Assembly (NCBI GenBank): GCA_028281005.1
Contig: JANQKS010000093.1
Span: forward strand, 1-52,102
From: Pseudomonadales bacterium
GTDB taxonomy: Bacteria; Pseudomonadota; Gammaproteobacteria; Pseudomonadales; Azotimanducaceae
DNA: 52,102 nt
Direction: 5' to 3'
Part shown: in pieces, positions 1 to 8,963 of the stretch
Position numbering within the stretch: position 1 is the stretch's first letter
How the letters are laid out: each line of letters starts with the position of its first letter
Notes under the pieces: generated by a model
Databases searched by the model: none
Told to the model about the DNA's origin: nothing
The model's input: the letters and a program-made list of their open reading frames with translations, nothing else
Translations under genes and position numbers: made by a program

Positions 1-94
1 TTGATACGGGCGATAGCGGGTGGGCATTTTACAATGGCGCTGTTCGTTGGCGGACCCTTATTATCTCAAACTTTCGTTTCTACCGCGCAGACTC

Positions 95-1150
95 CTAGCG
101 CACCAAAATCTGATGGGCACCCGGTACCGTGTCGGCAGAGACAATTTCGCCGACTCGGATCGGGTCTTCACCTTGCTCGCTCAGTACGTCCATACACGCC
201 TGCGCTTGATCCGCGGCGACAATCAGCAAAAAACCAATACCGCAATTAAATGTAGTTAACATCTCGCGTTGCTCAATGTTGCCGGCCTGCTGCAACCACG
301 CAAATATCTCCGGCCATTGCCAGGCGTCGGTGTCGATCAGTGCTGCGTGTTCCGGGTGCTGCAAAACCCGCGGTACATTCTCAAAAAAACCACCGCCGGT
401 GATGTGCACCATGGCATGCACCGCAGCGTCCACATTGATGTGGTTTAGCAGCGCCAGCACCGGTTTGACGTAGATGCGTGTGGGCGCTAGGAGTTCGTCC
501 AGCAAATCGTCGTTTGGCGTCATCGCCTGTTTTTCCAGCACCTTACGTATCAGTGAATAACCGTTGCTGTGGGGGCCGGAGCTTGGCAGGCCGAGGATGA
601 CATCCCCCACGTTCACCGCGGCGCCGCTGATTACTCGAGACTTTTCGACGACACCCACGCAGAAACCCGCCAGATCGTATTCTTCGCCCTGGTAAAAACC
701 CGGCATTTCGGCGGTTTCACCGCCAGCGAGGGAACAACCCGCCAGCTCGCAGCCGTGGGCAATACCTTTAATGACGCGTTCCGCGGTGTCGACGTCCAAC
801 GCACCGGTGGCGTAGTAGTCGAGAAACAAAAACGGTTCCGCGCCGGTGACCAGCACGTCGTTTACACACATGGCGACGAGATCTTGGCCTACCCCATCGT
901 GGCGACGGTGATCGATGGCAAGTTTTAGTTTTGTGCCCACCCCGTCCGTGCCGGAAACCAGCACCGGTTGCTCGTATCCCGTGGGGATCTCTGTCATAGC
1001 GGCGAAGCCGCCGAGGTTAGAGAGCATTTCCGGGCGGTGGGTGGCTTTACACGCCGCTGCAATCCGGCTGACCAGTTCAGCACCGGCTTCGATGTCTACG
1101 CCGGCGTCTTTGTAACTTAATGATGAGGGTGGGGGGCTGTCCGCAGCCAA
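95..1150 (-). CDS. purM: Phosphoribosylformylglycinamidine cyclo-ligase (AIR synthetase)
   Basis: PurM closes the imidazole ring of formylglycinamidine ribonucleotide with ATP to give AIR, the fifth step of de novo purine synthesis, in the cytoplasm. The 351-residue length is normal for the family. The glycine-rich ATP/phosphate signature [12 protein letters not shown] lies at residues 67-78, and the family motifs [10 protein letters not shown] and GPHSNGYSL follow. The gene is read away from the DUF2066 gene, so the roughly 125 bases between them must hold both promoters. In many relatives purN follows directly; here only 94 bases of window remain downstream and no convincing purN start is visible. 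Identification is secure. Confidence 0.97.
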   Translation of the reverse strand: MAADSPPPSSLSYKDAGVDIEAGAELVSRIAAACKATHRPEMLSNLGGFAAMTEIPTGYEQPVLVSGTDGVGTKLKLAIDHRRHDGVGQDLVAMCVNDVLVTGAEPFLFLDYYATGALDVDTAERVIKGIAHGCELAGCSLAGGETAEMPGFYQGEEYDLAGFCVGVVEKSRVISGAAVNVGDVILGLPSSGPHSNGYSLIRKVLEKQAMTPNDDLLDELLAPTRIYVKPVLALLNHINVDAAVHAMVHITGGGFFENVPRVLQHPEHAALIDTDAWQWPEIFAWLQQAGNIEQREMLTTFNCGIGFLLIVAADQAQACMDVLSEQGEDPIRVGEIVSADTVPGAHQILVR

Positions 1151-1276
1151 GTGTCTCTCCGTTGCAGGTCTGTGATCTGAGGCGTAAGCCGCGCCGAGTT
1201 TAGCAGACCTCGGGCTCTCACCGTTTGCGGATTTTCGTTAAAATGAAAGGTTCTACTCTTAGCGGATGACGTAAGT

Positions 1277-2395
1277 TTGGACGCCGCAACAAAAACACGC
1301 GAGCCGGCTGTGTGGCTCGCAAACATCTGCCGCACGCAACATTGGCTCACGCTCTGCCTGATGGTTGCGTGTTTGAGCCTGTCGCCACGGGTATACGCGC
1401 TGCAAGATGCGGACTGGTTGTACTCCGTGGAGCAGCCGGTGGCTGCACAAAGTGATGCGGAGCGCACTCGGGCAGCCTCTGAAGGTCTGCTGGTGGTGCT
1501 AACACGACTCACCGGCTTGGTGTCGGTGCCGCGCAACGAGTGGATAGCCGCGGCGCTGGCGCGCCCATCGGCTTACTACAACCGCTTTGTGTTTACTTCC
1601 AAGCCGCTGCCGAACGGCGGCGAGCAACGCTATGTACGGGTGACGTTCCAATCTGCAGCGATTCAAACACTGCTGCGCGAAGCCGGTTTGCCGGTATGGT
1701 GGTCGAAGCGGCCCACGGTGATGGCTTGGGTGGTGGTGGATACCAGCGGTGAACGGCAAATTTTGAGCAGTGCCAGCCGTCACCCCTTGGTAAGTGCCTT
1801 ACGTGAGCGTGGGCAGCTGCGGGGTTTGCCGCTGGTGTTGCCGCTCATGGACTTGGACGACAATTTGGCGGTCAGCGCGGCGGATGTCTGGGGTAAGGTG
1901 GGGCAATCGTTAGATGCCGCAGCCTCTCGCTATGATGCCGATATCGTGCTGGTTGGGCGCATCACCCGCAATCCTGGGTTTTTACTGACCACACAACCCT
2001 ACCGTGGTGACTGGGAAGTATGGGTGGATGGCCGTCCAATGGCGGAGAATTTCAGTGCCGCCAACGCTGCAGAGGCGGCCGCTCTAGGCCTGGATATGAT
2101 CGCTAATCGCCTGGCGGAACAATTTGCCGTGCTGCCGCGACCTCTACAGGTACAAAGGTTGGCCGTTGCGGGACTCGCGGATACTGCCAGCTATGCGGAA
2201 TTTATGCGTTATCTTGAAAGCTTGGAGTTTATTGACCGGGTGGCGGTCACCGCGCTGGCGCCGGATGCCCTGCAGATTGCCGTCGCCAGTCGCGCTCAGG
2301 CGGAGCAGTTGGAGATGCTGCTCACTGCGGAAGGCCGTCTAAGCCGCGACCTTCTGCACCGCGGGCTATACACCCAACTCATTTGGCAAGGCTAG
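1277..2395 (+). CDS. DUF2066 domain-containing exported protein
   Basis: A 372-residue protein of the DUF2066 family, which in Pseudomonas-like genomes sits between purM and hda; the molecular function is unknown. The N-terminus carries a hydrophobic stretch (about residues 23-36, WLTLCLMVACLSLS) ending in a signal-peptidase-like VYA site, so export to the periplasm is likely. The listed start is TTG; an in-frame ATG at 1361 would give a shorter version with the same hydrophobic core. Neither has a strong ribosome binding site, so the start is uncertain. It opens a plus-strand run with the CDP-alcohol transferase and hda. Confidence 0.8.
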   Translation: MDAATKTREPAVWLANICRTQHWLTLCLMVACLSLSPRVYALQDADWLYSVEQPVAAQSDAERTRAASEGLLVVLTRLTGLVSVPRNEWIAAALARPSAYYNRFVFTSKPLPNGGEQRYVRVTFQSAAIQTLLREAGLPVWWSKRPTVMAWVVVDTSGERQILSSASRHPLVSALRERGQLRGLPLVLPLMDLDDNLAVSAADVWGKVGQSLDAAASRYDADIVLVGRITRNPGFLLTTQPYRGDWEVWVDGRPMAENFSAANAAEAAALGLDMIANRLAEQFAVLPRPLQVQRLAVAGLADTASYAEFMRYLESLEFIDRVAVTALAPDALQIAVASRAQAEQLEMLLTAEGRLSRDLLHRGLYTQLIWQG

Positions 2396-2412
2396 TCGGA
2401 GCCCTACTAAAC

Positions 2413-3015
2413 GTGTCGCAAATACCCAACATCATCACCGTGCTGCGCATCTTGCTGGTGCTGCCGACCGCGTGGTTTATGTGGGAGTCGCGGTTTTTAG
2501 AGGCGTTTGTGCTGATGATTGTGACCGGGCTGTCGGATGCTTTAGACGGATTTTTGGCTCGACGCTTCAATTGGATGAGCAAGCTCGGCGCTACCTTAGA
2601 CCCGCTGGCAGACAAGTTCCTGGTTGCCGCCATGTTTATCGTCTTCACGCTGCAAGGTCATATACCACTGTGGGTGGCGCTAATTGTGTTGTTGCGCGAT
2701 TTCACCATCATTGTTGGCGCCGGTGTGTACAAACTGCTCTACGAAGAAGTGGAGATAGCGCCTACCTTCATGAGCAAAGCCAACACCGCCATGCAGATCG
2801 TGACCTTGTGTATCGTGTTGGCCAGTTTGTTGCCATTTGGGTTTGTCGCGGAATTCGCCAAGCTGGCGGCACAGCCGTGTTTCTATTTACTGGCGGTGCT
2901 CGGCTTTGGTTCCGGTTTGGATTACGTGGTGACCTGGGGTTCAAAAGCGCATCGCGAAAGTAAAAAACGCAAGCAGTACACCCGCGGTCCCGGCGGCTTT
3001 CGGCGTACGGATTGA
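2413..3015 (+). CDS. CDP-alcohol phosphatidyltransferase family membrane protein
   Basis: An integral membrane enzyme that would transfer a phosphatidyl group from CDP-diacylglycerol to an alcohol. The signature D-x2-D-G-x2-A-R-x8-G-x3-D-x3-D is complete (D42, D45, G46, A49, R50, G59, D63, D67), followed by several hydrophobic segments and a basic C-terminal tail. I chose the GTG at 2413 because GGAG lies 11 bases before it and the protein then begins MSQIPNIITVLR, typical for PgsA-like members; an upstream in-frame start at 2383 would overlap the preceding gene. The substrate alcohol cannot be read from the sequence; phosphatidylglycerophosphate synthase is the nearest activity. It is followed within 10 bases by hda. 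Confidence 0.85.
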   Translation: MSQIPNIITVLRILLVLPTAWFMWESRFLEAFVLMIVTGLSDALDGFLARRFNWMSKLGATLDPLADKFLVAAMFIVFTLQGHIPLWVALIVLLRDFTIIVGAGVYKLLYEEVEIAPTFMSKANTAMQIVTLCIVLASLLPFGFVAEFAKLAAQPCFYLLAVLGFGSGLDYVVTWGSKAHRESKKRKQYTRGPGGFRRTD

Positions 3016-3021
3016 TTCCTC

Positions 3022-3726
3022 GTGGCCACCCCCCGCCAATTTACTCTGGCCATCGATCACCCCCACCGCCAGACCCTGGATACCTTCGTTGCCGGTGAAA
3101 ACCGCGAGTTGCTGCAAGCGCTCAAACAAATTGAAGCGGGCTTTTCCGGCTATTGGATCTACGGTGAGCAGGGTAGTGGCCGCAGTCATTTGCTGCGCGG
3201 CTGTTGCTTGGCCGCTCAGCAGGACGATAGCAGTGTCAACTACATCGGCTGCGATGACTTCACCCATCATGCGGACGGTTTGGCCGCGGCGTTGGCACAC
3301 GCCGGACAATTTGGACAACTGGTGGCCGTTGACGGTATTGGTGCGATCGTTGGCGACGCTGCGCTGGAAGCCTTGCTGTTGGCAGTTTATCAGCGCCTGC
3401 AAACTGAGCAGGGGCGGCTGTTGGTGAGCCACCATCAACCCGCACAGACGCTGGCATACACCACCCCGGATCTGGCTTCGCGCATGCGCAGCCTGCAGCA
3501 TTTTCAGATCCTGCCGTTGAGTGATGAAGATAAGATGGATCTGCTGCGCCGCCGGGCGGAAAACCGCGGATTTGAGCTTAGCCAACAGGTACTCGACTAC
3601 TGGCTGGCGCGCGGCCCCAGGGATCTTGGCGCGTTGTTAATCGATTTAGAAACCTTAGACAAAGCTTCTCTGTCGCAACACAAAAAAGTCACCATCCCCC
3701 TGCTGAAGCAAGTGTTGGGATACTAA
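3022..3726 (+). CDS. hda: DnaA regulatory inactivator Hda
   Basis: Hda is a DnaA-like AAA+ protein that, with the sliding clamp, stimulates ATP hydrolysis by DnaA after initiation and so prevents re-replication. The 234-residue protein has the short N-terminal clamp-binding sequence QFTLAI (residues 6-11, compare QLxLPL) and a Walker A loop GEQGSGRS (48-55) with the Arg in place of Lys also seen in E. coli Hda. The start is GTG, six bases after the CDP-alcohol transferase stop. Position beside DUF2066 and purM matches Pseudomonas. It lacks the DnaA DNA-binding domain, which excludes DnaA itself. Confidence 0.92.
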   Translation: MATPRQFTLAIDHPHRQTLDTFVAGENRELLQALKQIEAGFSGYWIYGEQGSGRSHLLRGCCLAAQQDDSSVNYIGCDDFTHHADGLAAALAHAGQFGQLVAVDGIGAIVGDAALEALLLAVYQRLQTEQGRLLVSHHQPAQTLAYTTPDLASRMRSLQHFQILPLSDEDKMDLLRRRAENRGFELSQQVLDYWLARGPRDLGALLIDLETLDKASLSQHKKVTIPLLKQVLGY

Positions 3727-3736
3727 GACTAAGTCC

Positions 3737-4846
3737 GTGCCTAGCGCTGTAGCCAATCATGCAACCCTTCCTGAAGACCTCGTCCACCTGCGTTTGTTAG
3801 TGGTTGGCGGCGGCTCAGCCGGGCACGTCCTGCCGGCCTTGCCGGTCATTGCTCAGTTGCAGGCGCGGGGCGCCAAGGTCAGCTATGTGGGCACGTACTC
3901 GGGGCTCGAACAAGCATTGCTGAAAAATGAGGACGTGGCTTTTTATCCGATATCGGCGGGCAAATTACGCCGCTATTTCTCCTGGCAAAATTTCACCGAT
4001 TTGTTTCGCATCCTGCGCGGCGTCACGCAGGCTTGGTGGTTACTTGGGCGCATAAAACCGGATGTTGTGTTTTCCAAAGGCGGGTTTGTCTCGTTCCCGG
4101 TGGCGCTGGCCGCATGGCTGCGCCGAGTACCGGTGGTGGCCCATGAATCCGACATTACGCCAGGGTTGGCCAACCGTCTGGTGTTGCCGTTTACGAAAAC
4201 CTTGTGCGTCAGTTTCCCGCAGACCCAGGTGGGTGAGACTAAGGCGAAGGTTGTGCATACCGGCACCCCTTTACGGCAGGAGATGCTGCACGGTGACCCC
4301 AATACAGGGCGTGAACTTCTGGGTATAGGCACAGACAAGCCGCTGCTGGTGGTGACCGGTGGCAGCCTGGGTGCGGATGCGTTGAACACCGTGATCCGCA
4401 GCAGTTTGCCGCGCTTACTTGAGCACTATCATGTCTTGCACGTCTGCGGGCAGGGGAAGCTCGCGGATATCACAGCGGCCGGTTACCTGCAAAAAGAATA
4501 CGTGGGTGAGGGTTGGGGCGACATGCTGGCCGCGGCGGATCTGGTAGTGTCCCGTGCGGGCGCCAATGCGTTATTTGAACTGCTGACCCTCGCCAAGCCG
4601 AATCTGTTGGTGCCGCTTTCGGCCAAAGCTTCGCGCGGCGATCAAATCCAAAACGCGGCTTACGCCGAACAGGCGGGTTACAGCCTTGTGGTGCAAGAAG
4701 ACGAATTTGATGCCGACGCGCTGATGCAAGGTCTGGCTCAACTTGAACAACACAAGTTGCAGTTTCAGCAGGCGTTGGTCCGCTTCGAAAAGGTAGATGC
4801 CGCGACGGCCATTGTTGACGAATTGGTGGTGTTGGCTGGAAAGTAA
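3737..4846 (+). CDS. MurG-family UDP-GlcNAc:lipid I glycosyltransferase, Gram-positive-like paralogue
   Basis: A 369-residue GT28 glycosyltransferase of the MurG family, which adds GlcNAc to lipid I on the inner face of the membrane. The N-terminal loop is GGGSAGH (instead of the usual GGTGGH), followed by KGGFVSFP, HESDITPGLANRL and the C-terminal VSRAGANALFELL and ASRGDQIQNA blocks. HESDITPG and ASRGDQ resemble the Firmicutes type; proteobacterial MurG normally has HEQN and a different acceptor block. It lies outside any division/cell-wall cluster, behind hda, with a GTG start 10 bases after the hda stop. It may be a second MurG or act on another undecaprenyl-linked acceptor. Confidence 0.82.
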   Translation: MPSAVANHATLPEDLVHLRLLVVGGGSAGHVLPALPVIAQLQARGAKVSYVGTYSGLEQALLKNEDVAFYPISAGKLRRYFSWQNFTDLFRILRGVTQAWWLLGRIKPDVVFSKGGFVSFPVALAAWLRRVPVVAHESDITPGLANRLVLPFTKTLCVSFPQTQVGETKAKVVHTGTPLRQEMLHGDPNTGRELLGIGTDKPLLVVTGGSLGADALNTVIRSSLPRLLEHYHVLHVCGQGKLADITAAGYLQKEYVGEGWGDMLAAADLVVSRAGANALFELLTLAKPNLLVPLSAKASRGDQIQNAAYAEQAGYSLVVQEDEFDADALMQGLAQLEQHKLQFQQALVRFEKVDAATAIVDELVVLAGK

Positions 4847-4941
4847 ACCTCCACCCGCCTTGAATAAGTCCTTTGGTGCGGTAAATGCTAGGAAAAACAA
4901 AAGCTTATCATTCGGCTCATTTTCAGTATTAATGGCTTTTC

Positions 4942-4970
4942 TTGACATTCGCCCGACCGAACCCTACCGT
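4942..4970 (+). promoter_or_regulatory. Predicted sigma70 promoter of serA
   Basis: A perfect -35 box TTGACA (4942-4947) is followed after 17 bases by TACCGT (4965-4970), a poor -10 box that keeps the T-A-N3-T frame. It lies about 55 bases before the serA start in a 180-base gap after the MurG-like gene. No terminator is evident in the same gap. Prediction rests on consensus only. Confidence 0.45.
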
Positions 4971-5026
4971 GCGCGCCTTCTTTTTTACCCACACCGTCTA
5001 ACCACACCAATATAAAAGTCACCAAC

Positions 5027-6208
5027 ATGTATAACGTTCGTACCTATAACGCCATTGCGGCCGCGGGATTGGACCGCTTTGACGCCGCCAAATACACCGT
5101 AGGCGCTGAGATTGCCGATCCCGACGCCATGCTGCTGCGCAGCCACAAGCTTGGCGTAGATGAATTGGGCGCCAACCTGCGCGCGATTGCCCGAGCCGGC
5201 GCCGGTGTAAACAACGTCCCCGTGGATGCCTGTTCGGAACGCGGCATTGTTGTATTCAACACCCCCGGGGCCAACGCCAACTCGGTCAAAGAGTTGGTGC
5301 TCACCGCGTTGTTGCTGGCTTCACGAGATGTATATGGCGGCATCAGCTACGTGCGCTCATTGGCGAGTTTGGCTGACGAAGGGGAACTGAATGCCCAGGT
5401 GGAAGCGGAGAAGAAACGCTTTAAAGGCCGCGAACTGGTAGGTAAGAGCCTTGGCATAGTCGGCTTGGGCGCGATTGGCTCCTTGGTGGCACGTGCCGCG
5501 TTGGATCTTGGTATGCGGGTGTTGGGGTATGACCCGGCGCTGTCGGTAGAAGCCGCTTGGCGGGTACCGGCGGAAGTAGAACGGATGGAAAACCTGCCCG
5601 CTCTGTTTGCCCAAGCAGATTTTGTCACTCTGCATGTGCCGCTGTTGCCGGCCACCGAAGGCATGATTAACGAAGAGAGTATTCGGGCGTTTAAGCCGGG
5701 CAGCGTGCTATTGAACTTTGCCCGTCAACCGATCGTGGATACCCAGGCACTGGGTGAGGCATTGGAAAGTGGCCACATTGGGAAATATGTGGCGGACTTT
5801 CCGGTGCCGGGCTTAATTGACCACGAACGGGTGATGCTGACCCCGCACCTGGGTGCCAGCACCGCGGAAGCGGAAGAAAACTGCGCGGTGATGGCCGCGG
5901 ATCAGCTCATACGTTTTATGGAGACCGGTAGCATCGTTAACTCGGTGAATTTCCCGGCGGTGAGTTTGGAGCGCGTGGATGGCTTCCGCATCGCTGTGAC
6001 CAACAATAACGTACCCGGCACCTTAGGAAAAATGACCTCGGTACTGGCCGAGCGCAACATTAACGTCATCGATCTGTTTAATAAGAGTCGTGACGAAGTG
6101 GCATACAACCTCATCGACCTCGAAGCACAGCCCGACCAAGGTTTGCTGGATGCCATTTGCGCCATTGATGAAGTGATCAACGTCCGCGTCATCAGCGGCG
6201 CCGCTTAA
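5027..6208 (+). CDS. serA: D-3-phosphoglycerate dehydrogenase
   Basis: SerA oxidises 3-phosphoglycerate to 3-phosphohydroxypyruvate with NAD, the first step of serine synthesis. The 393-residue protein has the D-2-hydroxyacid dehydrogenase fold: NAD loop GLGAIG in the middle, an NFARQ segment carrying the substrate Arg, and TPHLGAST with the catalytic His. A C-terminal ACT domain (from about residue 320, beginning FRIAVTNNNVPG) would allow serine feedback. It is the short ACT-only form rather than the long form with an ASB domain. Its stop codon overlaps that of the convergent mnmC by four bases. The pathway partner serC lies in the same window at 25,817. Confidence 0.95.
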   Translation: MYNVRTYNAIAAAGLDRFDAAKYTVGAEIADPDAMLLRSHKLGVDELGANLRAIARAGAGVNNVPVDACSERGIVVFNTPGANANSVKELVLTALLLASRDVYGGISYVRSLASLADEGELNAQVEAEKKRFKGRELVGKSLGIVGLGAIGSLVARAALDLGMRVLGYDPALSVEAAWRVPAEVERMENLPALFAQADFVTLHVPLLPATEGMINEESIRAFKPGSVLLNFARQPIVDTQALGEALESGHIGKYVADFPVPGLIDHERVMLTPHLGASTAEAEENCAVMAADQLIRFMETGSIVNSVNFPAVSLERVDGFRIAVTNNNVPGTLGKMTSVLAERNINVIDLFNKSRDEVAYNLIDLEAQPDQGLLDAICAIDEVINVRVISGAA

Positions 6209-7998
6209 GGATCTAACGACAGCGGTTTGATGTGGCGTATGCCGCGCCGCGCTTGCCGCTCTTGAAACCGCCGTGGATGCATGAGCTGCGCCACTGCCTC
6301 GCTAAGTGGTGGTAGCCAGCCGTTAATCTCCGCGCTAATGGCGGCTGCCGCCAACACGCCGGCGGTGGTCCCCATGGAGCCGAGCCCGGTTAATACCCAT
6401 AGCGGTGCCGCAGCCTCGGCCACCTCCATCCGTCCCACCACGGGGGTTCGATCGCTTGCCACGCAGCGTGCTGCGCGTTTGCGTGCCTGCCATGTCAAAG
6501 GTGTCGATCCCAGCAGGTGTAGGTTTGTTTTGAGGTTGTGTTCGGTGGCTTGTTCCTCGGGCCACGGACTGTGTTCATAGCTGGCGCCGAGTACGCAGCC
6601 CTCGGCGGTAGGGACAAAATAGCCATTGCCGACGATAGGCATGCGGGCAACTGGTTCGGAACTGTGATACCAATCCAACTGGCCGTAGACGTCGGTAATT
6701 TCAAGCAGCTCACACCCCGGGAAACGACGCGTGTCGGTCGATGCGCACACCACGTTGGGTTGGTCGGGGGTGATGGGACCGGTGCTGGGTACCACGTCGA
6801 TGGCATCGTGGGTCAGTAGAGCTTGGCACAGTTTTGGCGCATCCACTACCCCGGCACTCGGGTAGTAGAGTGTGTCGCCGTCAATGTGGGCTGCGCTCAA
6901 ACGACTTGCATCAGCCGCGCTTAAGTGTTGTAGCCAGGCGTGTTGATCGGGATTGGCGGCGTCGTAAGCCGTGCTGATACGCGCCAGCTTGTCAGCACCC
7001 AGATTGGGGCCTTGGATCCACATCACCCCACTTGGGCTGAAGCCGGTGAACCTGTGCAGGTAAGCCGCTGCATAGTGAAACGCGCTGCTGCGTAACTCAG
7101 CATTGACGCTACCGTCGCCTGACAAACGCGAATGCAGCACTGTGGCAGACATGGCTGATGCACCCTGTGCAATGCCTTGGGGGTCATACACCGTCACCGC
7201 CACGCCGCTGTCCGCGAGATGTCTGGCGGTAAACGCACCTGCCATACCGGCGCCGTGAACCGTAACGGCGCGTGGCGCAGATGACGCGCGACGAGTGCCT
7301 TTGCCGCTGTAGCGTCCGGCTAAGCTTTCGCGTTTAAACGGTTGTTGGTCCACCTTAAACATCTCAAAGCCAGCACGCTGCAAACCACGGCGGACATGTC
7401 CGGCCGCGGTGAAGGTGGCGACGGTAGAGTCTGTGTGGGAGAGGGTGGCCATGTCTGCATAAAGCCCGTCCGCCCACATGTCAGGGTTTTTGGCGGGTGC
7501 AAACCCATCTAAGAACCACGCGTCTACGGCATTTGCCTGGCGCTTCGCCAAATCGGCTAAGCCGTCGGCCACGTCGCCGTGATACACCTGCAGCACAACT
7601 TTCGATTGCGCCAAGATACGCTGGTGCCAACCCGCCAGCAGCGGCGGTGGATTGACCGCTAATTCTGCATAGATCGGGAGGTCTGCGGCGCGTTGGGCGG
7701 CGACTTGGTCCCAGTCCGCCTGGCGCAGGGGGTACTGTTCAAAAGAGATGAAGTGCAAGCGAGTGTGGCTGACGTTTTGCAGCGCGGTGGCCAACACCGC
7801 AAAGTTCAAGCCGGTGCCAAAACCGAGTTCCGCAACACACACACTTGGCTGTTGCTGCGCACGTGTGAGGATGGCGCTTGGCTCAATAAATACGCGCTGG
7901 GCTTCGGCCCTGCCGTCCGCACTGTGATAGATGTCGCCAAACTCTGTGGAGCGAGGCTGGCCTTCGTGCCAGGCAATATTCGCTGGAGATAGAGGCAC
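6205..7998 (-). CDS. mnmC: Bifunctional tRNA 5-methylaminomethyl-2-thiouridine biosynthesis protein MnmC
   Basis: MnmC finishes the mnm5s2U34 wobble modification: its C-terminal FAD domain removes the carboxymethyl group from cmnm5s2U and its N-terminal domain methylates the product with SAM. The N-terminal half shows the SAM loop ELGFGTG (57-63) and FLDGFAPAKNPDMW (from 162); the C-terminal half begins at the dinucleotide-binding GAGMAG (249-254) and continues to the FAD-closing region LTGLGSMGT near the end. At 597 residues it is slightly shorter than the E. coli protein. It is followed on the same strand, upstream, by the sulfurtransferase gene with only nine bases between. Confidence 0.94.
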   Translation of the reverse strand: MPLSPANIAWHEGQPRSTEFGDIYHSADGRAEAQRVFIEPSAILTRAQQQPSVCVAELGFGTGLNFAVLATALQNVSHTRLHFISFEQYPLRQADWDQVAAQRAADLPIYAELAVNPPPLLAGWHQRILAQSKVVLQVYHGDVADGLADLAKRQANAVDAWFLDGFAPAKNPDMWADGLYADMATLSHTDSTVATFTAAGHVRRGLQRAGFEMFKVDQQPFKRESLAGRYSGKGTRRASSAPRAVTVHGAGMAGAFTARHLADSGVAVTVYDPQGIAQGASAMSATVLHSRLSGDGSVNAELRSSAFHYAAAYLHRFTGFSPSGVMWIQGPNLGADKLARISTAYDAANPDQHAWLQHLSAADASRLSAAHIDGDTLYYPSAGVVDAPKLCQALLTHDAIDVVPSTGPITPDQPNVVCASTDTRRFPGCELLEITDVYGQLDWYHSSEPVARMPIVGNGYFVPTAEGCVLGASYEHSPWPEEQATEHNLKTNLHLLGSTPLTWQARKRAARCVASDRTPVVGRMEVAEAAAPLWVLTGLGSMGTTAGVLAAAAISAEINGWLPPLSEAVAQLMHPRRFQERQARRGIRHIKPLSLDP

Positions 7999-8007
7999 CG
8001 CTTGCGC

Positions 8008-8832
8008 TTAGGTGGCGGTCTTGATGGGGCGCGATGGGTCGGTGATCCAACCGCTCCAGGAATCCGCGTACAGGGCCGGTTCCGGTAACCCGGCAATATG
8101 CATGGCCAGGATGTTGTGGGCGGCGGTGACCCCGGAGCCGCAATAACACACCACATTTGCCCCCGGTGCGTTGAAGCGGTTGCGCAATTCAGCGGCGGGG
8201 CGGAATTTGCCGTGGTCCGCCAGATTGTCCTGGAACGGATAGCAGTGGGCGCCGGGTATGTGTCCGGCAACCGGGTCGATGGGTTCTTGTTCCCCAGCCC
8301 AGCGTGGGCGTGCCCGGGCATCAACCAGGATCGGCGGCGTGGCGCTGCCCAGTTGTGTTTCCAGTTCCGCGACTTCGATCAGCCGCGTCAGCGGTTCGCT
8401 GGGTTCAAAACGGCCGGATTCAACGGGTGCTGCGGTTCCAGCTTCAAGCGCGTGCGGCCATGCGGGTAACCCGCCGTCCAGCACCGCTACCTTGTGATGG
8501 CCCAACCAGCGCAACATCCACCACGCCCGCGCGGCGTAAGCGCCACCGGCATCGTCGTAGCACACCACTTGGGTGTTGTTGTGAATCCCCCATTGCGCGA
8601 CACGCGCGGCGAAACGATCGCGGCTGGGCAGTGGGTGACGGCCGTGCTGGTTGGGCGGATCCGCCAGATCTGAGTCCAAATGGGCATATAAAGCGCCTTT
8701 TATATGCCCATTTTTGTGCTGCTGACGGCCCCAGTCCGGCTCACCTAACTTGCTGCGGCAGTCGAGTACGGTGCATTCGGGCAAAATCGTCGCAAGTTCG
8801 TCTGCGCCGATAATATTCGTGTACTCGGTCAT
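8008..8832 (-). CDS. sseA: 3-mercaptopyruvate/thiosulfate sulfurtransferase (rhodanese tandem)
   Basis: A two-domain rhodanese of 274 residues. The active-site loop is CGSGVTA with Cys231; CG(S/T)GVTA is characteristic of 3-mercaptopyruvate sulfurtransferases, whereas thiosulfate sulfurtransferases carry CRKGVT. The inactive N-terminal rhodanese domain occupies about residues 1-130, with a DGGLPAW linker sequence at 119-125. It is transcribed just ahead of mnmC, and since MnmC acts on 2-thiouridine a functional link through sulfur transfer is possible but not shown. The coding sequence contains a perfect 15-bp inverted repeat (see 8678-8713). Confidence 0.9.
   Translation of the reverse strand: MTEYTNIIGADELATILPECTVLDCRSKLGEPDWGRQQHKNGHIKGALYAHLDSDLADPPNQHGRHPLPSRDRFAARVAQWGIHNNTQVVCYDDAGGAYAARAWWMLRWLGHHKVAVLDGGLPAWPHALEAGTAAPVESGRFEPSEPLTRLIEVAELETQLGSATPPILVDARARPRWAGEQEPIDPVAGHIPGAHCYPFQDNLADHGKFRPAAELRNRFNAPGANVVCYCGSGVTAAHNILAMHIAGLPEPALYADSWSGWITDPSRPIKTAT
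8678..8713. repeat. Perfect 15-bp inverted repeat inside the sulfurtransferase gene
   Basis: AAATGGGCATATAAA (8678-8692) is repeated exactly in inverse orientation at 8699-8713 with a six-base loop. Both arms are AT-rich compared with the gene around them. It lies within codons for residues 40-52 of the sulfurtransferase, so it is translated as a normal part of the protein; it is nevertheless a strong potential hairpin in the mRNA or cruciform in DNA. Confidence 0.9.
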
Positions 8833-8846
8833 AAGATTGCGGGTTG

Positions 8847-8874
8847 TTGTTCCTTAAAATAGTCCTGCTATTGT
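8847..8874 (+). promoter_or_regulatory. Possible promoter of the desaturase gene
   Basis: TTGTTC (8847-8852) and TATTGT (8869-8874) are separated by 16 bases in the gap between the divergent sulfurtransferase and desaturase genes. This would give a leader of about 80 bases before the TTG start at 8964. Weak consensus matches, so only tentative. Confidence 0.3.
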
Positions 8875-8963
8875 ACTTGGAATGGGTACTGGCTTAACCG
8901 GGTTTGCGCCCCTACAATGTGCAGTTAAGTCACTGGCCAATGTATTTCAAAGGAGTGTCAGCG

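Noticed and set aside
1-27. Possible start of a downstream gene (purN) after purM on the minus strand, reading MPTRYRPYQ
   Set aside because: Only nine codons are visible, they do not match PurN, and there is no ribosome binding site.
2941-3585. A 214-codon minus-strand frame across hda
   Set aside because: Hda has clear motifs in the other direction, and this frame has none.
8678-8713. Reading the inverted repeat as a transcription terminator
   Set aside because: It lies well inside the sulfurtransferase gene, the stem is AT-rich, and a terminator there would destroy the gene.
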